From: a bacterium
Lineage (GTDB): Bacteria > Patescibacteriota > Patescibacteriia > Patescibacteriales > GWC2-42-12
DNA: 8,442 nt
Direction: 5' to 3'
Assembly: GCA_030655095.1 (NCBI GenBank)
Contig: JAURWF010000007.1
Span: 1-8,442, forward strand
The notes below the pieces were generated by a model. That model made no database searches, had not been told where the DNA came from, and worked only from the letters and a program-made list of their open reading frames with translations. Below are positions 1 through 5,983 of this stretch, piece by piece. The first letter of the stretch is position 1. Each line of letters starts with the position of its first letter. The position numbers were made by a program, and so were the translations under genes.

Positions 1-2813
1 AATAACCCTAATGATGAAGTGGCAATCTGTCCCATTGTTCCTGTTCCAGAAGCATAGAATAATTGATTAGCAATATATGAATTTAAACCTGTCCCACCAT
101 AACTTGTTCCAATAGTTACGCCATTCCAAGTCCCAGATGCAATTATCCCAACAGTGGCGATGTCTGTTCCAATTAATTTAGAAGAAGCAATAGAGCCAGC
201 TAACATCGTATTAGTTACTTTTAAAGCGCCGATAGTTGTCGTCCCTGTATTATTAATAGTAATGTCCCCTCCCATCAAAATGGCAGTAGCTTCATTAGAA
301 GAATTACCAACAAAAATACGTCCAGAATTAAGAGTATTTGTAAGTTTTTCAGTATCTAATTCATTAAGAGCTGACTGAACAGTAATTGCAGAGATATTTC
401 CTGTCGGCGTATTGGTAATCTGTGAAGCAATGTAATCACCAGAAGAAGCAGAAATAATCCCTATTCTACCAAATACTGATTGAACATCGTTTGCAGAATC
501 AAGTTTTTCCCAAACAGTTCCATTATGAATAATCCAATCATTTATAGTAAGCACAATATTGCCACTACCAAGGTTTTGAGTACCAGCAGTATTAACAACA
601 TAATATTGTCCTTTAGATCCTGTATTATCAGCTAAAGCTGGGGTGTTTGAACTAGCATTCCATGATCCCTGATAAACTAAAGCTCCTGTAATACCTGAAA
701 GAAAACTAGCGCGAGTAATTTTTTTAGTTGATGTAGACGAAGCATTGTATATTGCAAAAGTGTCAGTATCGTTAAATACTGAAGTCGCTGACAATCCGTT
801 GATATCCATAGCAACCGTTGGCGACCAATCTTCACCGACTGTTCCAGAGACAGTCATACCTGTTCCTGCAATTATTCCTGAAACATAATTACCAACAGTA
901 TCAACGCCAAGACCAACAGCATTATTAGTAATAGTTAAAACTCCTGCATTAGAAATTTCAGCATCGCCTGAAAGTAAAATAGGCGAAGCAAGACCAAAAG
1001 CATCACCTATTAACAAATACCCGTCATCAAGTGTTATGCTAAGTTTATTATTAAATGTATTCCAGTCAACAGATGTTAAAAAACCATCCACCGAAGAAGT
1101 GGAAGTTGACATTGAAATAATATTTGCATTTCTTGCTAATGGACCATTAAAAGTAAGAACATTTTCTTTACTATTAAATGTATTCCAGTCAACAGATGTT
1201 AAAAAACCATCCACCGAAGAAGTGGAAGTTGACATTGAAATAGCATTAAAATTTCTTGCTAATGGACCATTAAAAGTAAGAACATTTTCTTTACTATTAA
1301 ATGTTGACCAATCAGATGATGTTAAAAGACCTCTTACTGTTGATGTTGCTGATGGCAAATTAAAAGTATGAATATCTCCCGAAGAATCAATTGAAAAATC
1401 TGTTCCTACTGAAGAAGTAGCAAATGTTTGAATTGTTCCTACCAAACCATTTAATGATGTAATACCTGTTGCTGAAATAGTTTCCCATAAAAGCCCCCCA
1501 GTAGTAGTCGCTGTTGATGATGCCATTAAAAATTTACCATTAGCTCCAATTCCGAGTCGACCGAGATTTCCTAATGAATTTCTATATAATAAATCGCCTG
1601 TTGCATCAGATCCTAAATCAAAACGAGCAGAGCCAACAATATGCAAATTTGCTAAAGGCGTTGTTGTACCAACTCCAACATTACCGCTAAAAGTTGAGGT
1701 AGCAGAAACTCTTAAATTACCTGCAACATTTAATCCAGCCTCAGCATTAATACTACCTTTAATATCAACACCTTCTCCATTTAAATAAGCTTTTCCGCCA
1801 ACAACCAAATCTTTACTACTAGAAATGGATTTAGCACCAAAAGATCCATCAACGCCAATGCTTGAAAAAATCGCATGACCAGCAGAAAAAGTTCCTCCAA
1901 CCCTTAAACTACCCAAAACCTGTTCACTTCCTTGAATAGTTGAATTACCGCTTACTGTTAATTTCTTTCCAACTGAAATATTATCAGAATCAATATCTTT
2001 AGCATTAATAGATCCACTAAATTCAGCTGAGTCAATTACTTGCAAAGTTTTAGTAGTAAGCGCCGACTTAACAACTAAATTATCATTAACAATTAAATCG
2101 CCTTGGCTATTATATAAATCTCCTGTCAAATCTGCTGTTCCTAAAACAATTGCATTATTAAATTTAGCTAATCCAGTAATATTCAACTTTCCATCAATTT
2201 CAGTATTACCGCTTACAGTAAAATTACCATCTATTTTATTATTTTTTATTAATACTTCTCTAATAACTTCTTTTATTTGTTTGCTGCTTTTTATTGGCGT
2301 TTCTATAATAACTTTTTTTTCTTGCACAAATTCTTTAAAAGGAGCTGTTTCTATAATTTTTTCTTTAACATTTGGCACAACTATCTTAGTTTTAACAATA
2401 CCTTGTTTAGCTTCAATATCTTTTTTCTTAATCTCCAAAGTAGCCAACTCAGCCTCAGCACTTTCTTTTTTAATTACTGTTGTAGCTAATTCAATCTCAA
2501 CCTTTTTTTTCTCAATATCTAAATTAATTAATTCAACTTCAAGATTTTTTTTCTTAACATCTAACTCAGTATACATTTGAGTATACTCGTTCTTTTTATT
2601 ATTAGGAAAAATAAAATTAATTATTTTTTTGTAAAGCCCGCCAAATGACCAAGAAGAATTATTAACTATTTGATTGCTAGAACTAGTCGCAACTAAATTA
2701 ACAGAGCTAGCCTTTGCTGGTAAAGAAAGTCCTGAAAATAATATCATTACAAAAAAAATAGCTAAGCCAATAATAACTATTTTTTTATTTTTATTATTAA
2801 TTTTATATATCAC
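1..2813 (-). CDS. Very large secreted surface protein made of phage tail-fibre-like modules (partial, C-terminus off left edge)
   Basis: The minus-strand frame is open from a GTG at 2813 to the window edge (937 codons plus 2 bases). An in-frame TAA at 2829-2831 leaves GTG as the best start; it gives a good signal peptide: Lys-rich n-region (residues 4-11), hydrophobic core 12-31, cleavage near PAKA-SS (35/36). Order after that: a Lys/Glu-rich coiled coil with a 14-residue period (about 84-137); Gly/Ser/Asn beta-strand repeats such as LTVSGN (about 195-375); GVGTTTPLANLHIVGSA (about 378-394); three DWNTFNSK-type units of 41 residues (about 483-590); a YQGSWNASSNTP...DWIIHNGTVWEKLDS module (about 710-770); SVFGRIG...SGDY...ALNELDTEKL (about 774-826); and GTSYGGTGL (near 905). 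These modules resemble phage tail fibres and bacterial adhesins. Inference: an exported fibre or adhesin, perhaps with an autoprocessing chaperone domain beyond the edge. Function and ligand are unknown. Codon use is AT-rich like its neighbours. Confidence 0.85.
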   Translation of the reverse strand, partial: MIYKINNKNKKIVIIGLAIFFVMILFSGLSLPAKASSVNLVATSSSNQIVNNSSWSFGGLYKKIINFIFPNNKKNEYTQMYTELDVKKKNLEVELINLDIEKKKVEIELATTVIKKESAEAELATLEIKKKDIEAKQGIVKTKIVVPNVKEKIIETAPFKEFVQEKKVIIETPIKSSKQIKEVIREVLIKNNKIDGNFTVSGNTEIDGKLNITGLAKFNNAIVLGTADLTGDLYNSQGDLIVNDNLVVKSALTTKTLQVIDSAEFSGSINAKDIDSDNISVGKKLTVSGNSTIQGSEQVLGSLRVGGTFSAGHAIFSSIGVDGSFGAKSISSSKDLVVGGKAYLNGEGVDIKGSINAEAGLNVAGNLRVSATSTFSGNVGVGTTTPLANLHIVGSARFDLGSDATGDLLYRNSLGNLGRLGIGANGKFLMASSTATTTGGLLWETISATGITSLNGLVGTIQTFATSSVGTDFSIDSSGDIHTFNLPSATSTVRGLLTSSDWSTFNSKENVLTFNGPLARNFNAISMSTSTSSVDGFLTSVDWNTFNSKENVLTFNGPLARNANIISMSTSTSSVDGFLTSVDWNTFNNKLSITLDDGYLLIGDAFGLASPILLSGDAEISNAGVLTITNNAVGLGVDTVGNYVSGIIAGTGMTVSGTVGEDWSPTVAMDINGLSATSVFNDTDTFAIYNASSTSTKKITRASFLSGITGALVYQGSWNASSNTPALADNTGSKGQYYVVNTAGTQNLGSGNIVLTINDWIIHNGTVWEKLDSANDVQSVFGRIGIISASSGDYIASQITNTPTGNISAITVQSALNELDTEKLTNTLNSGRIFVGNSSNEATAILMGGDITINNTGTTTIGALKVTNTMLAGSIASSKLIGTDIATVGIIASGTWNGVTIGTSYGGTGLNSYIANQLFYASGTGTMGQIATSSLGL
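1051..1365 (-). repeat. Tandem 123-bp (41-residue) repeats in the surface protein, 2 near-identical plus 1 diverged copy
   Basis: The DNA repeats with a period of exactly 123 bp: the string tattccagtc starts at 1058 and again at 1181, and attaaatg recurs at 1173 and 1296. The copies at about 1053-1175 and 1176-1298 differ at only about five bases, clustered near 1117-1125, giving NANIIS against NFNAIS. The third copy, at about 1299-1365, is first in the protein and has diverged (LLTSSDWSTFNSK against FLTSVDWNTFNSK). The unit core G-[FL]-L-T-S-x-D-W-x-T-F-N-[SN]-K is common in phage tail fibres and bacterial surface proteins. Confidence 0.9.
2403..2564 (-). repeat. Coiled-coil segment with 14-residue (42-bp) periodicity
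   Basis: Residues 84-137 of the surface protein align as about four units of 14: LDVKKKNLEVELIN, LDIEKKKVEIELAT, TVIKKESAEAELAT and LEIKKKDIEAKQ. One heptad core position is nearly always hydrophobic (L, L, L, V, T, A, L, I), while the other alternates Lys and Leu. That fits a parallel coiled-coil stalk just after the signal peptide. Confidence 0.75.
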
Positions 2814-2840
2814 AAATATTTTATTATTTTATATAATATT

Positions 2841-2849
2841 ATAATAGCA
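2841..2849 (-). promoter_or_regulatory. Candidate extended -10 element for the surface protein gene
   Basis: On the minus strand the sequence reads TGCTATTAT, close to the extended -10 consensus TGnTATAAT, about 28 bp before the GTG start. No convincing -35 is visible. The 128-bp intergenic region (2814-2941) is almost entirely A/T, so chance -10 matches are frequent. No Shine-Dalgarno precedes the GTG. Confidence 0.3.
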
Positions 2850-2941
2850 CAATAATATTATATTTTATACTAACATTTAATATTCTAAAATAAACAAAAT
2901 CGTCTTATATTTTCACTAATTTATAGCAATTTAATAATAAT

Positions 2942-4363
2942 TTAATTAATAACTTTTTTAATATATAAGTTATCCACAATAAGCCCGATTATCAACCAAA
3001 AAAATAACACTCCAAAATGCAAACTCCACCACCAATGATCAAAACTTAAAAAAATTATTAAAGATCCTAAAATAGATAAATTAAATAATTTATTATAATT
3101 ATAAATCTCTAATTTATTTTTAAAAATTATTTGAAAATTAGAAATTAAAATATAAAAAAATAATCCGACAAAAAAGATTAAACCAAATATTCCAATCTCA
3201 CTCCAAATTAGAAAAAAAGTATTATGTACTGGTTGATAGCTATAACTTGCTTGATTAACAAAAATTTTATTACGCGTAGTCAAAGTATAATTTCCAATAC
3301 CAACTCCTACGAGCCAATTATTTTTTATAAGATGCCAACACTCTTGGTATAAATTAGTTCTTTCTGCTATTGATTTAGATTCTAATCTACCTTCGCCACT
3401 TACACGAGCTATTACTAAATTTTGACATTGACTAAATAATAAAAAAATTAAAACTCCCATTGCCAAAACTATCTTTGCTAATTGTTTTTGTAAAACTAAA
3501 TTTTTTGTTATTTTTACCAATATTATTATTACAACCAGACCAACAACTAATCCCAACCAAGCTGTCCTTGAAAAAGAAAAGAATAAAGCAGTCACAAATA
3601 TCAATAGCAACAACCATAACATTATTTTAAAAATTCTTGCATTAAAAATTATTTTAAAATTGAAAATTGAAAATTGAAAATTACTTCCTTGTTTCATTAC
3701 AATAATCTGTCCTATTAATAATAATATCCCAATCACAATTACGCATCCCAACATATTCGGATAATCTAATCCTCCATAAGCTCTTAACCATCGCTCGCTA
3801 ATAGTTTCAACAACAGACACTCCCAAATCCGATGGATTATGCAGAGCAATGCCCAACCATTTATTAGCAAAACTTGTTTGAGTTAAAAATTGCCAAATTC
3901 CTAAAATAGCTTGCAAAAAGACTCCTGCCAAAAATACATAAATTAATTTTAATCTATTATAACTAGCGCTAACAATCAGCCAAAATAAACCAATGCCCAA
4001 AATTAACCAACCAAATTTATATAAAGCCAATATTTTATCTAAACCAAAAAATATAGAAACAACAGAAACCAAAATCAACCCCAAAACAAACCACCAAATT
4101 TGTATTTTGTATTTTGTATTTTGTATTTTGCGTTTTGTTTGAAAATTTATTAATTGAAAATTGTTTGAAAATTGAAAATTAAAAATTGAAAATTTTAAAA
4201 TAAAAAACAAAGCTAAAATCACCAACAATAATATATCCGTCCCATACAAACTATAAGTTGAATATTCCGTCTCTCCTGCCTTAATAATCCAACGCGTCTG
4301 GATCGGCAAAAGAAAAACTAACAAATAAAGTCCATATTCAATTATTTTATTTAGATATTTCAT
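2942..4363 (-). CDS. O-antigen ligase/polymerase-family integral membrane protein (Wzy_C/WaaL-like)
   Basis: A 473-residue polytopic membrane protein with roughly ten or more hydrophobic segments. The family transfers or polymerises undecaprenyl-linked glycans on the outer face of the membrane. Family signs are FSFSRTAWLGL (about 261-271), a glycine-rich WLVGVGIGNY loop (about 349-358) preceded by an Arg/Glu-rich extracellular-type stretch, and PVHNTFFLIWSEIGIFG (about 376-392), the HN...E.G pattern of the Wzy_C domain. I start at ATG 4363; an in-frame TTG two codons upstream (4369) is also possible, and neither has a Shine-Dalgarno. Two heptanucleotide arrays sit in frame: residues about 57-87 after the second hydrophobic segment, and about 228-236. 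Both add Asn/Phe/Gln/Lys-rich peptides in probable loops. The gene lies 73 bp after the nucleotidyltransferase-like gene, likely in the same transcript. Polymerase and ligase cannot be told apart from sequence, and the glycan is unknown. Confidence 0.85.
   Translation of the reverse strand: MKYLNKIIEYGLYLLVFLLPIQTRWIIKAGETEYSTYSLYGTDILLLVILALFFILKFSIFNFQFSNNFQLINFQTKRKIQNTKYKIQIWWFVLGLILVSVVSIFFGLDKILALYKFGWLILGIGLFWLIVSASYNRLKLIYVFLAGVFLQAILGIWQFLTQTSFANKWLGIALHNPSDLGVSVVETISERWLRAYGGLDYPNMLGCVIVIGILLLIGQIIVMKQGSNFQFSIFNFKIIFNARIFKIMLWLLLLIFVTALFFSFSRTAWLGLVVGLVVIIILVKITKNLVLQKQLAKIVLAMGVLIFLLFSQCQNLVIARVSGEGRLESKSIAERTNLYQECWHLIKNNWLVGVGIGNYTLTTRNKIFVNQASYSYQPVHNTFFLIWSEIGIFGLIFFVGLFFYILISNFQIIFKNKLEIYNYNKLFNLSILGSLIIFLSFDHWWWSLHFGVLFFWLIIGLIVDNLYIKKVIN
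3655..3682 (-). repeat. Heptanucleotide array, (GAAAATT)x3 plus one variant, inside the O-antigen ligase gene
   Basis: Plus-strand units are taaaatt 3655-3661, then gaaaatt at 3662, 3669 and 3676. In the gene they encode a short Asn/Phe/Gln/Ser-rich peptide (NFQFSIFNFK) between membrane segments. It is the same family as the array at 4141-4194. Confidence 0.8.
4103..4137 (-). repeat. Heptanucleotide array (TATTTTG)x4 plus a cgttttg variant, inside the O-antigen ligase gene
   Basis: Perfect units start at 4103, 4110, 4117 and 4124, followed by cgttttg at 4131. Because 7 is not a multiple of 3, the array cycles through the reading frames and encodes a seven-residue pattern, here KRKIQNTKYKIQ (residues about 76-87). 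It adjoins the GAAAATT array, so two families are nested at one site. Confidence 0.85.
4141..4194 (-). repeat. Degenerate heptanucleotide array (GAAAATT)n, inside the O-antigen ligase gene
   Basis: Exact gaaaatt units start at 4141, 4156, 4167, 4174 and 4188, with aaaaatt at 4181 and short spacers. They encode FSIFNFQFSNNFQLINFQ-type sequence (about residues 57-75), which is unlike the flanking membrane segments. It is the same family as 3655-3682, so the same insertion type occurs twice in one gene. Confidence 0.8.
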
Positions 4364-4381
4364 AAACAAAAATTATCTAAA

Positions 4382-4425
4382 GCACACTAAAAAACTCATG
4401 CATTTTTCAGTGTCTTTCAGTGTGC
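4382..4425 (-). other. Intergenic hairpin with alternative pairings between two minus-strand genes
   Basis: Plus-strand gcacact (4382-4388) is perfectly complementary to agtgtgc (4419-4425). On the minus-strand transcript the stem extends to 12 bp with two G-U pairs. The same left arm can instead pair with the copy at 4403-4413 (11 bp with one G-U). The wobble pairs form only in minus-strand RNA. No T-tract follows, so it is not a canonical terminator. Confidence 0.45.
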
Positions 4426-4440
4426 ATCAGTATTTTTCAG
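4401..4440. repeat. 10-bp tandem repeat, four units (consensus yrtttttcag)
   Basis: Units are catttttcag, tgtctttcag, tgtgcatcag and tatttttcag, in register from 4401 to 4440, all ending in tcag. The array spans the stop codon of the nucleotidyltransferase-like gene (TGA at 4437-4439) and most of the gap before the O-antigen ligase gene. Function unknown. Confidence 0.65.
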
Positions 4441-5390
4441 TGGTTCAAACAATTCGTAATTCGCAATTCGTAATTCTTTATATACTCCTCTCTCCTATCA
4501 TTAGAATGCAATTTAATCATCTGATCATTAATAACCACTCTACTATCACAATTCATCATATTTTTTAACTTTTGTGGTAATATTTTTAATTGTAAAACTT
4601 TTGATTGCTGCTCTAGTCTATTTAAAACCCTCATCCCCAGCACTTCTCCCGTTCCTGGCGTCCGTGGGAGAAGGAAGTTACTTTGGGAAGCTTTCTGAAG
4701 CTTAGCTTCTGTTTTTTTATTAGGCAAACTAGCGGTCAACCATTGATTCGCATCAATAAGTTTTTGATACGCACCATCAACATTATAAAGTGGCGTTAAT
4801 CCTGCTAGCCAATAAGTAAAACCAAGATCATTTTGACCTAAACGCAATTTTTCTAAATTTAGCGAAGATAAGCTTACATAAAAACTTAAACAAATTTTAT
4901 CACGACGATTATTAGTTTGTGGTCTCCAGCCTAATAATTTAATAATACCTACGCACAAAAATCTAGTAAGCCAAATCCGTTTATCGCTAGTAATAATAAA
5001 TAAATCAATGTCGCTATTATCTTTTAAATTACGTGCGCCAAATAAATTAGTCATTCCTATCATTTCTATCCACGGAATAAATTTATAAATTTTAGTAATA
5101 AATATTGCTCTTTTGAATTTTCTATCAGCAAAATTATAACGAGCTAACCTTTCTATAATATTTTTTTCTTTTCCAAACAAAAAATAAAAACCATTTCGCA
5201 AACTAATTTCATCTATACCATTTTCCAAAATATCAAATACTTCAACTAATTCACATTTTATAGAAAGAAACTGCCAAATTTCACTTAAAGTCAATGGATA
5301 ATTAAACATATCAAAAAAAACAATCACATTAATGATCGCTTTCTTAAGTTTTTCTATTCTATTTTTATCATTTTGTAATTTATAACTCAT
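4437..5390 (-). CDS. Winged-helix plus nucleotidyltransferase-fold protein, function unknown
   Basis: A 317-residue protein from ATG 5390. An in-frame TTG at 5432 would add 14 residues, but the extension looks unstructured, and neither start has a Shine-Dalgarno. The N-terminal third (about 10-80) is helical with a winged-helix feel (FDMFNYPLTLSEIWQFLS, then paired strands around RNGFYFLFG). Residues about 110-130 carry FGARNLKDNSDIDLFIIT, the G-[GA]-x(n)-D-x-D signature of polymerase-beta-fold nucleotidyltransferases. The third carboxylate expected in a following strand is not obvious near ICLSFYVS, so catalysis is uncertain. The C-terminus carries two repeat insertions: a GC-rich palindrome encoding residues about 240-254 and a heptanucleotide array supplying the last residues (KNYELRITN). 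It precedes an O-antigen ligase-family gene on the same strand, which suggests, but does not prove, a role in glycan or envelope metabolism. Confidence 0.65.
   Translation of the reverse strand: MSYKLQNDKNRIEKLKKAIINVIVFFDMFNYPLTLSEIWQFLSIKCELVEVFDILENGIDEISLRNGFYFLFGKEKNIIERLARYNFADRKFKRAIFITKIYKFIPWIEMIGMTNLFGARNLKDNSDIDLFIITSDKRIWLTRFLCVGIIKLLGWRPQTNNRRDKICLSFYVSLSSLNLEKLRLGQNDLGFTYWLAGLTPLYNVDGAYQKLIDANQWLTASLPNKKTEAKLQKASQSNFLLPRTPGTGEVLGMRVLNRLEQQSKVLQLKILPQKLKNMMNCDSRVVINDQMIKLHSNDRREEYIKNYELRITNCLNH
4451..4476 (-). repeat. Heptanucleotide array (AATTCGT)x3 plus partial, at the 3' end of the nucleotidyltransferase-like gene
   Basis: Units are aattcgt 4451-4457, aattcgc 4458-4464, aattcgt 4465-4471, then aattc. 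It encodes the NYELRITN peptide at the C-terminus. The same family appears inside ligA at 7039-7066, about 2.6 kb away, so it is a dispersed repeat rather than gene-specific sequence. Confidence 0.85.
4628..4673 (-). repeat. GC-rich palindromic (REP-like) element inside the nucleotidyltransferase-like gene
   Basis: Perfect 8-bp arms CTTCTCCC (4643-4650) and GGGAGAAG (4666-4673) enclose a 15-base loop and are flanked by CCCTCATCCCC (4628-4638). The GC content stands out sharply from the AT-rich gene. It is translated in frame as a Pro/Gly-rich stretch (LLPRTPGTGEVLGMRV). The layout of a CTTCTCCC/GGGAGAAG hairpin next to a CCCTCATCCC box resembles dispersed palindromic repeats of bacterial genomes. 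Calling it dispersed here is inference from one copy. Confidence 0.65.
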
Positions 5391-5493
5391 AAAATTTAAA
5401 CCGTTAAATAACTCTATCTTTTTATAAAACAACCTACAAGATACATTTTAAAATATTTAATTGGCGACAGTGCCAGAATGTAGGTTCAAGTCT

Positions 5494-5522
5494 TTGACAT
5501 TGGCGATAAATTATGGTAAGGT
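5494..5522 (+). promoter_or_regulatory. Candidate sigma-70-type promoter for the small plus-strand gene
   Basis: A consensus -35 TTGACA (5494-5499) is followed after 17 bp by TAAGGT (5517-5522), which keeps the T, A and final T of TATAAT. It lies about 33 bp before the start codon. An imperfect hairpin (GCC and AATGT at 5472-5481 pairing with ACATT and GGC at 5497-5504) overlaps the -35. Confidence 0.4.
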
Positions 5523-5541
5523 TTTTTTGTTAAATAAAATA

Positions 5542-5550
5542 AAGGAGGTG
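5542..5550 (+). promoter_or_regulatory. Strong Shine-Dalgarno site (AAGGAGGTG) of the small plus-strand gene
   Basis: AAGGAGGTG ends 4 bases before the ATG at 5555, a near-perfect anti-16S match. It fixes the start and supports the short ORF as a real gene. No other start in the window has such a site at a usable distance. Confidence 0.85.
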
Positions 5551-5554
5551 TATC

Positions 5555-5794
5555 ATGATAGCAAAAATAATAGTAGAAAACTTGCGGACTGGCGACTCAT
5601 TTGTCAGGGAAGGGAAGAGGATTGGCATTGCGTACGAAGATTATAGAAAAAATAACAAAAACGATAATGACAAAAACGGCTTAAAGTCGTTTATTGTTAT
5701 AGAGGAAGGAATTCCTCAATGCTTCTCTATGAGCTTCAAGAAAGTTCCGGATGGAATTGAATTACCCGGTTGTAGTGATTACAACCGTCCCTAA
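5555..5794 (+). CDS. Small protein of unknown function (79 aa), the only plus-strand gene
   Basis: Not recognised. ATG 5555 follows a near-perfect Shine-Dalgarno, and a candidate TTGACA promoter and a downstream terminator make a complete small transcription unit. The protein is soluble with no signal peptide or membrane segment: a beta-like start (MIAKIIVENLRTGDSFVREGKRIGIAYEDY), a Lys/Asn/Asp-rich linker (about 31-43), a second beta-like part (SFIVIEEGIPQCFSMSFKKVPDGIEL) and a PGCSDYNRP tail. Its two cysteines are 20 or more residues apart and form no motif. G+C is about 38% by my count, higher than the flanking genes, and it uses rarer codons such as AGG, CGG and CCC; this could reflect transfer or different selection. 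An 8-bp hairpin falls in the last codons. It is divergent from the nucleotidyltransferase-like gene and convergent with the 113-aa gene, so it is not part of their operons. Confidence 0.7.
   Translation: MIAKIIVENLRTGDSFVREGKRIGIAYEDYRKNNKNDNDKNGLKSFIVIEEGIPQCFSMSFKKVPDGIELPGCSDYNRP
5767..5787 (+). other. Perfect 8-bp hairpin at the 3' end of the small plus-strand gene
   Basis: CGGTTGTA (5767-5774) and TACAACCG (5780-5787) are perfectly complementary around a 5-base loop, ending 4 bases before the TAA stop. No T-tract follows, so it is not a terminator by itself. It could stabilise the mRNA 3' end or be a coincidence within PGCSDYNRP codons. Confidence 0.45.
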
Positions 5795-5804
5795 GAAATG
5801 ATGG

Positions 5805-5853
5805 AGCTGTGAAATACTAAGTTAAAATACTAAGTAGACTAACAGCTTTTTTG
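5805..5853 (+). terminator. Probable Rho-independent terminator of the small plus-strand gene
   Basis: AGCTGT (5805-5810) pairs with ACAGCT (5842-5847), followed at once by a run of T (TTTTTTG). The loop is long (31 bases) and contains an 11-bp direct repeat, aaatactaagt, at 5812-5822 and 5825-5835. The stem is short, but position and T-tract fit a gene end 11 bp after the stop codon. Confidence 0.55.
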
Positions 5854-5906
5854 TTTTGTTTAAATTTTGGATTTTAAATATTCCTGATTTTTATTCATGG
5901 ATTCCC

Positions 5907-5937
5907 TGTCGGCTCCATGCTGTGCATGGAGCCGACA
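5907..5937. repeat. Perfect 14-bp palindrome between convergent genes
   Basis: TGTCGGCTCCATGC (5907-5920) and its exact complement (5924-5937) enclose a 3-base loop, TGT. It is strongly GC-rich in AT-rich surroundings. A second small stem, GCCG/CGGC (5931-5934, 5939-5942), overlaps it and is followed by AAATTTTT on the plus strand. The position, between the ends of the 79-aa and 113-aa genes, fits a transcription barrier, but no T-tract follows directly on either strand. A dispersed palindromic element is an equal possibility. Confidence 0.6.
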
Positions 5938-5983
5938 ACGGCAAATTTTTAACCTCCAAAAAAATTAACTTAAATCTATTTTT

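Noticed and set aside
154..1371. Plus-strand ORFs at 154-378 and 1036-1371 (the latter with an internal repeat)
   Set aside because: They are antisense shadows of the large surface-protein frame, which is open across the whole stretch with a signal peptide and recognisable modules. Their repeats are the reverse of the 41-residue units.
2277..2580. Plus-strand ORFs rich in Phe/Ser
   Set aside because: They are antisense to the Lys/Glu coiled coil; AAA/GAA codons read backwards give Phe/Ser.
3432..3617. Minus-strand 61-aa ORF inside the O-antigen ligase gene
   Set aside because: It is an out-of-frame shadow within a membrane-protein gene on the same strand.
3655..4194. CRISPR array from the AT-rich repeats
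   Set aside because: The units are 7 bp, contiguous, without unique spacers, and inside a coding sequence.
5483..5492. GGTTCAAGTC, resembling a tRNA T-loop
   Set aside because: No acceptor stem, anticodon arm or CCA end can be built around it.
5461..5646. Plus-strand 61-aa ORF starting with TTG at 5461
   Set aside because: It overlaps the 79-aa gene in another frame, has no ribosome binding site, and contains the promoter region.
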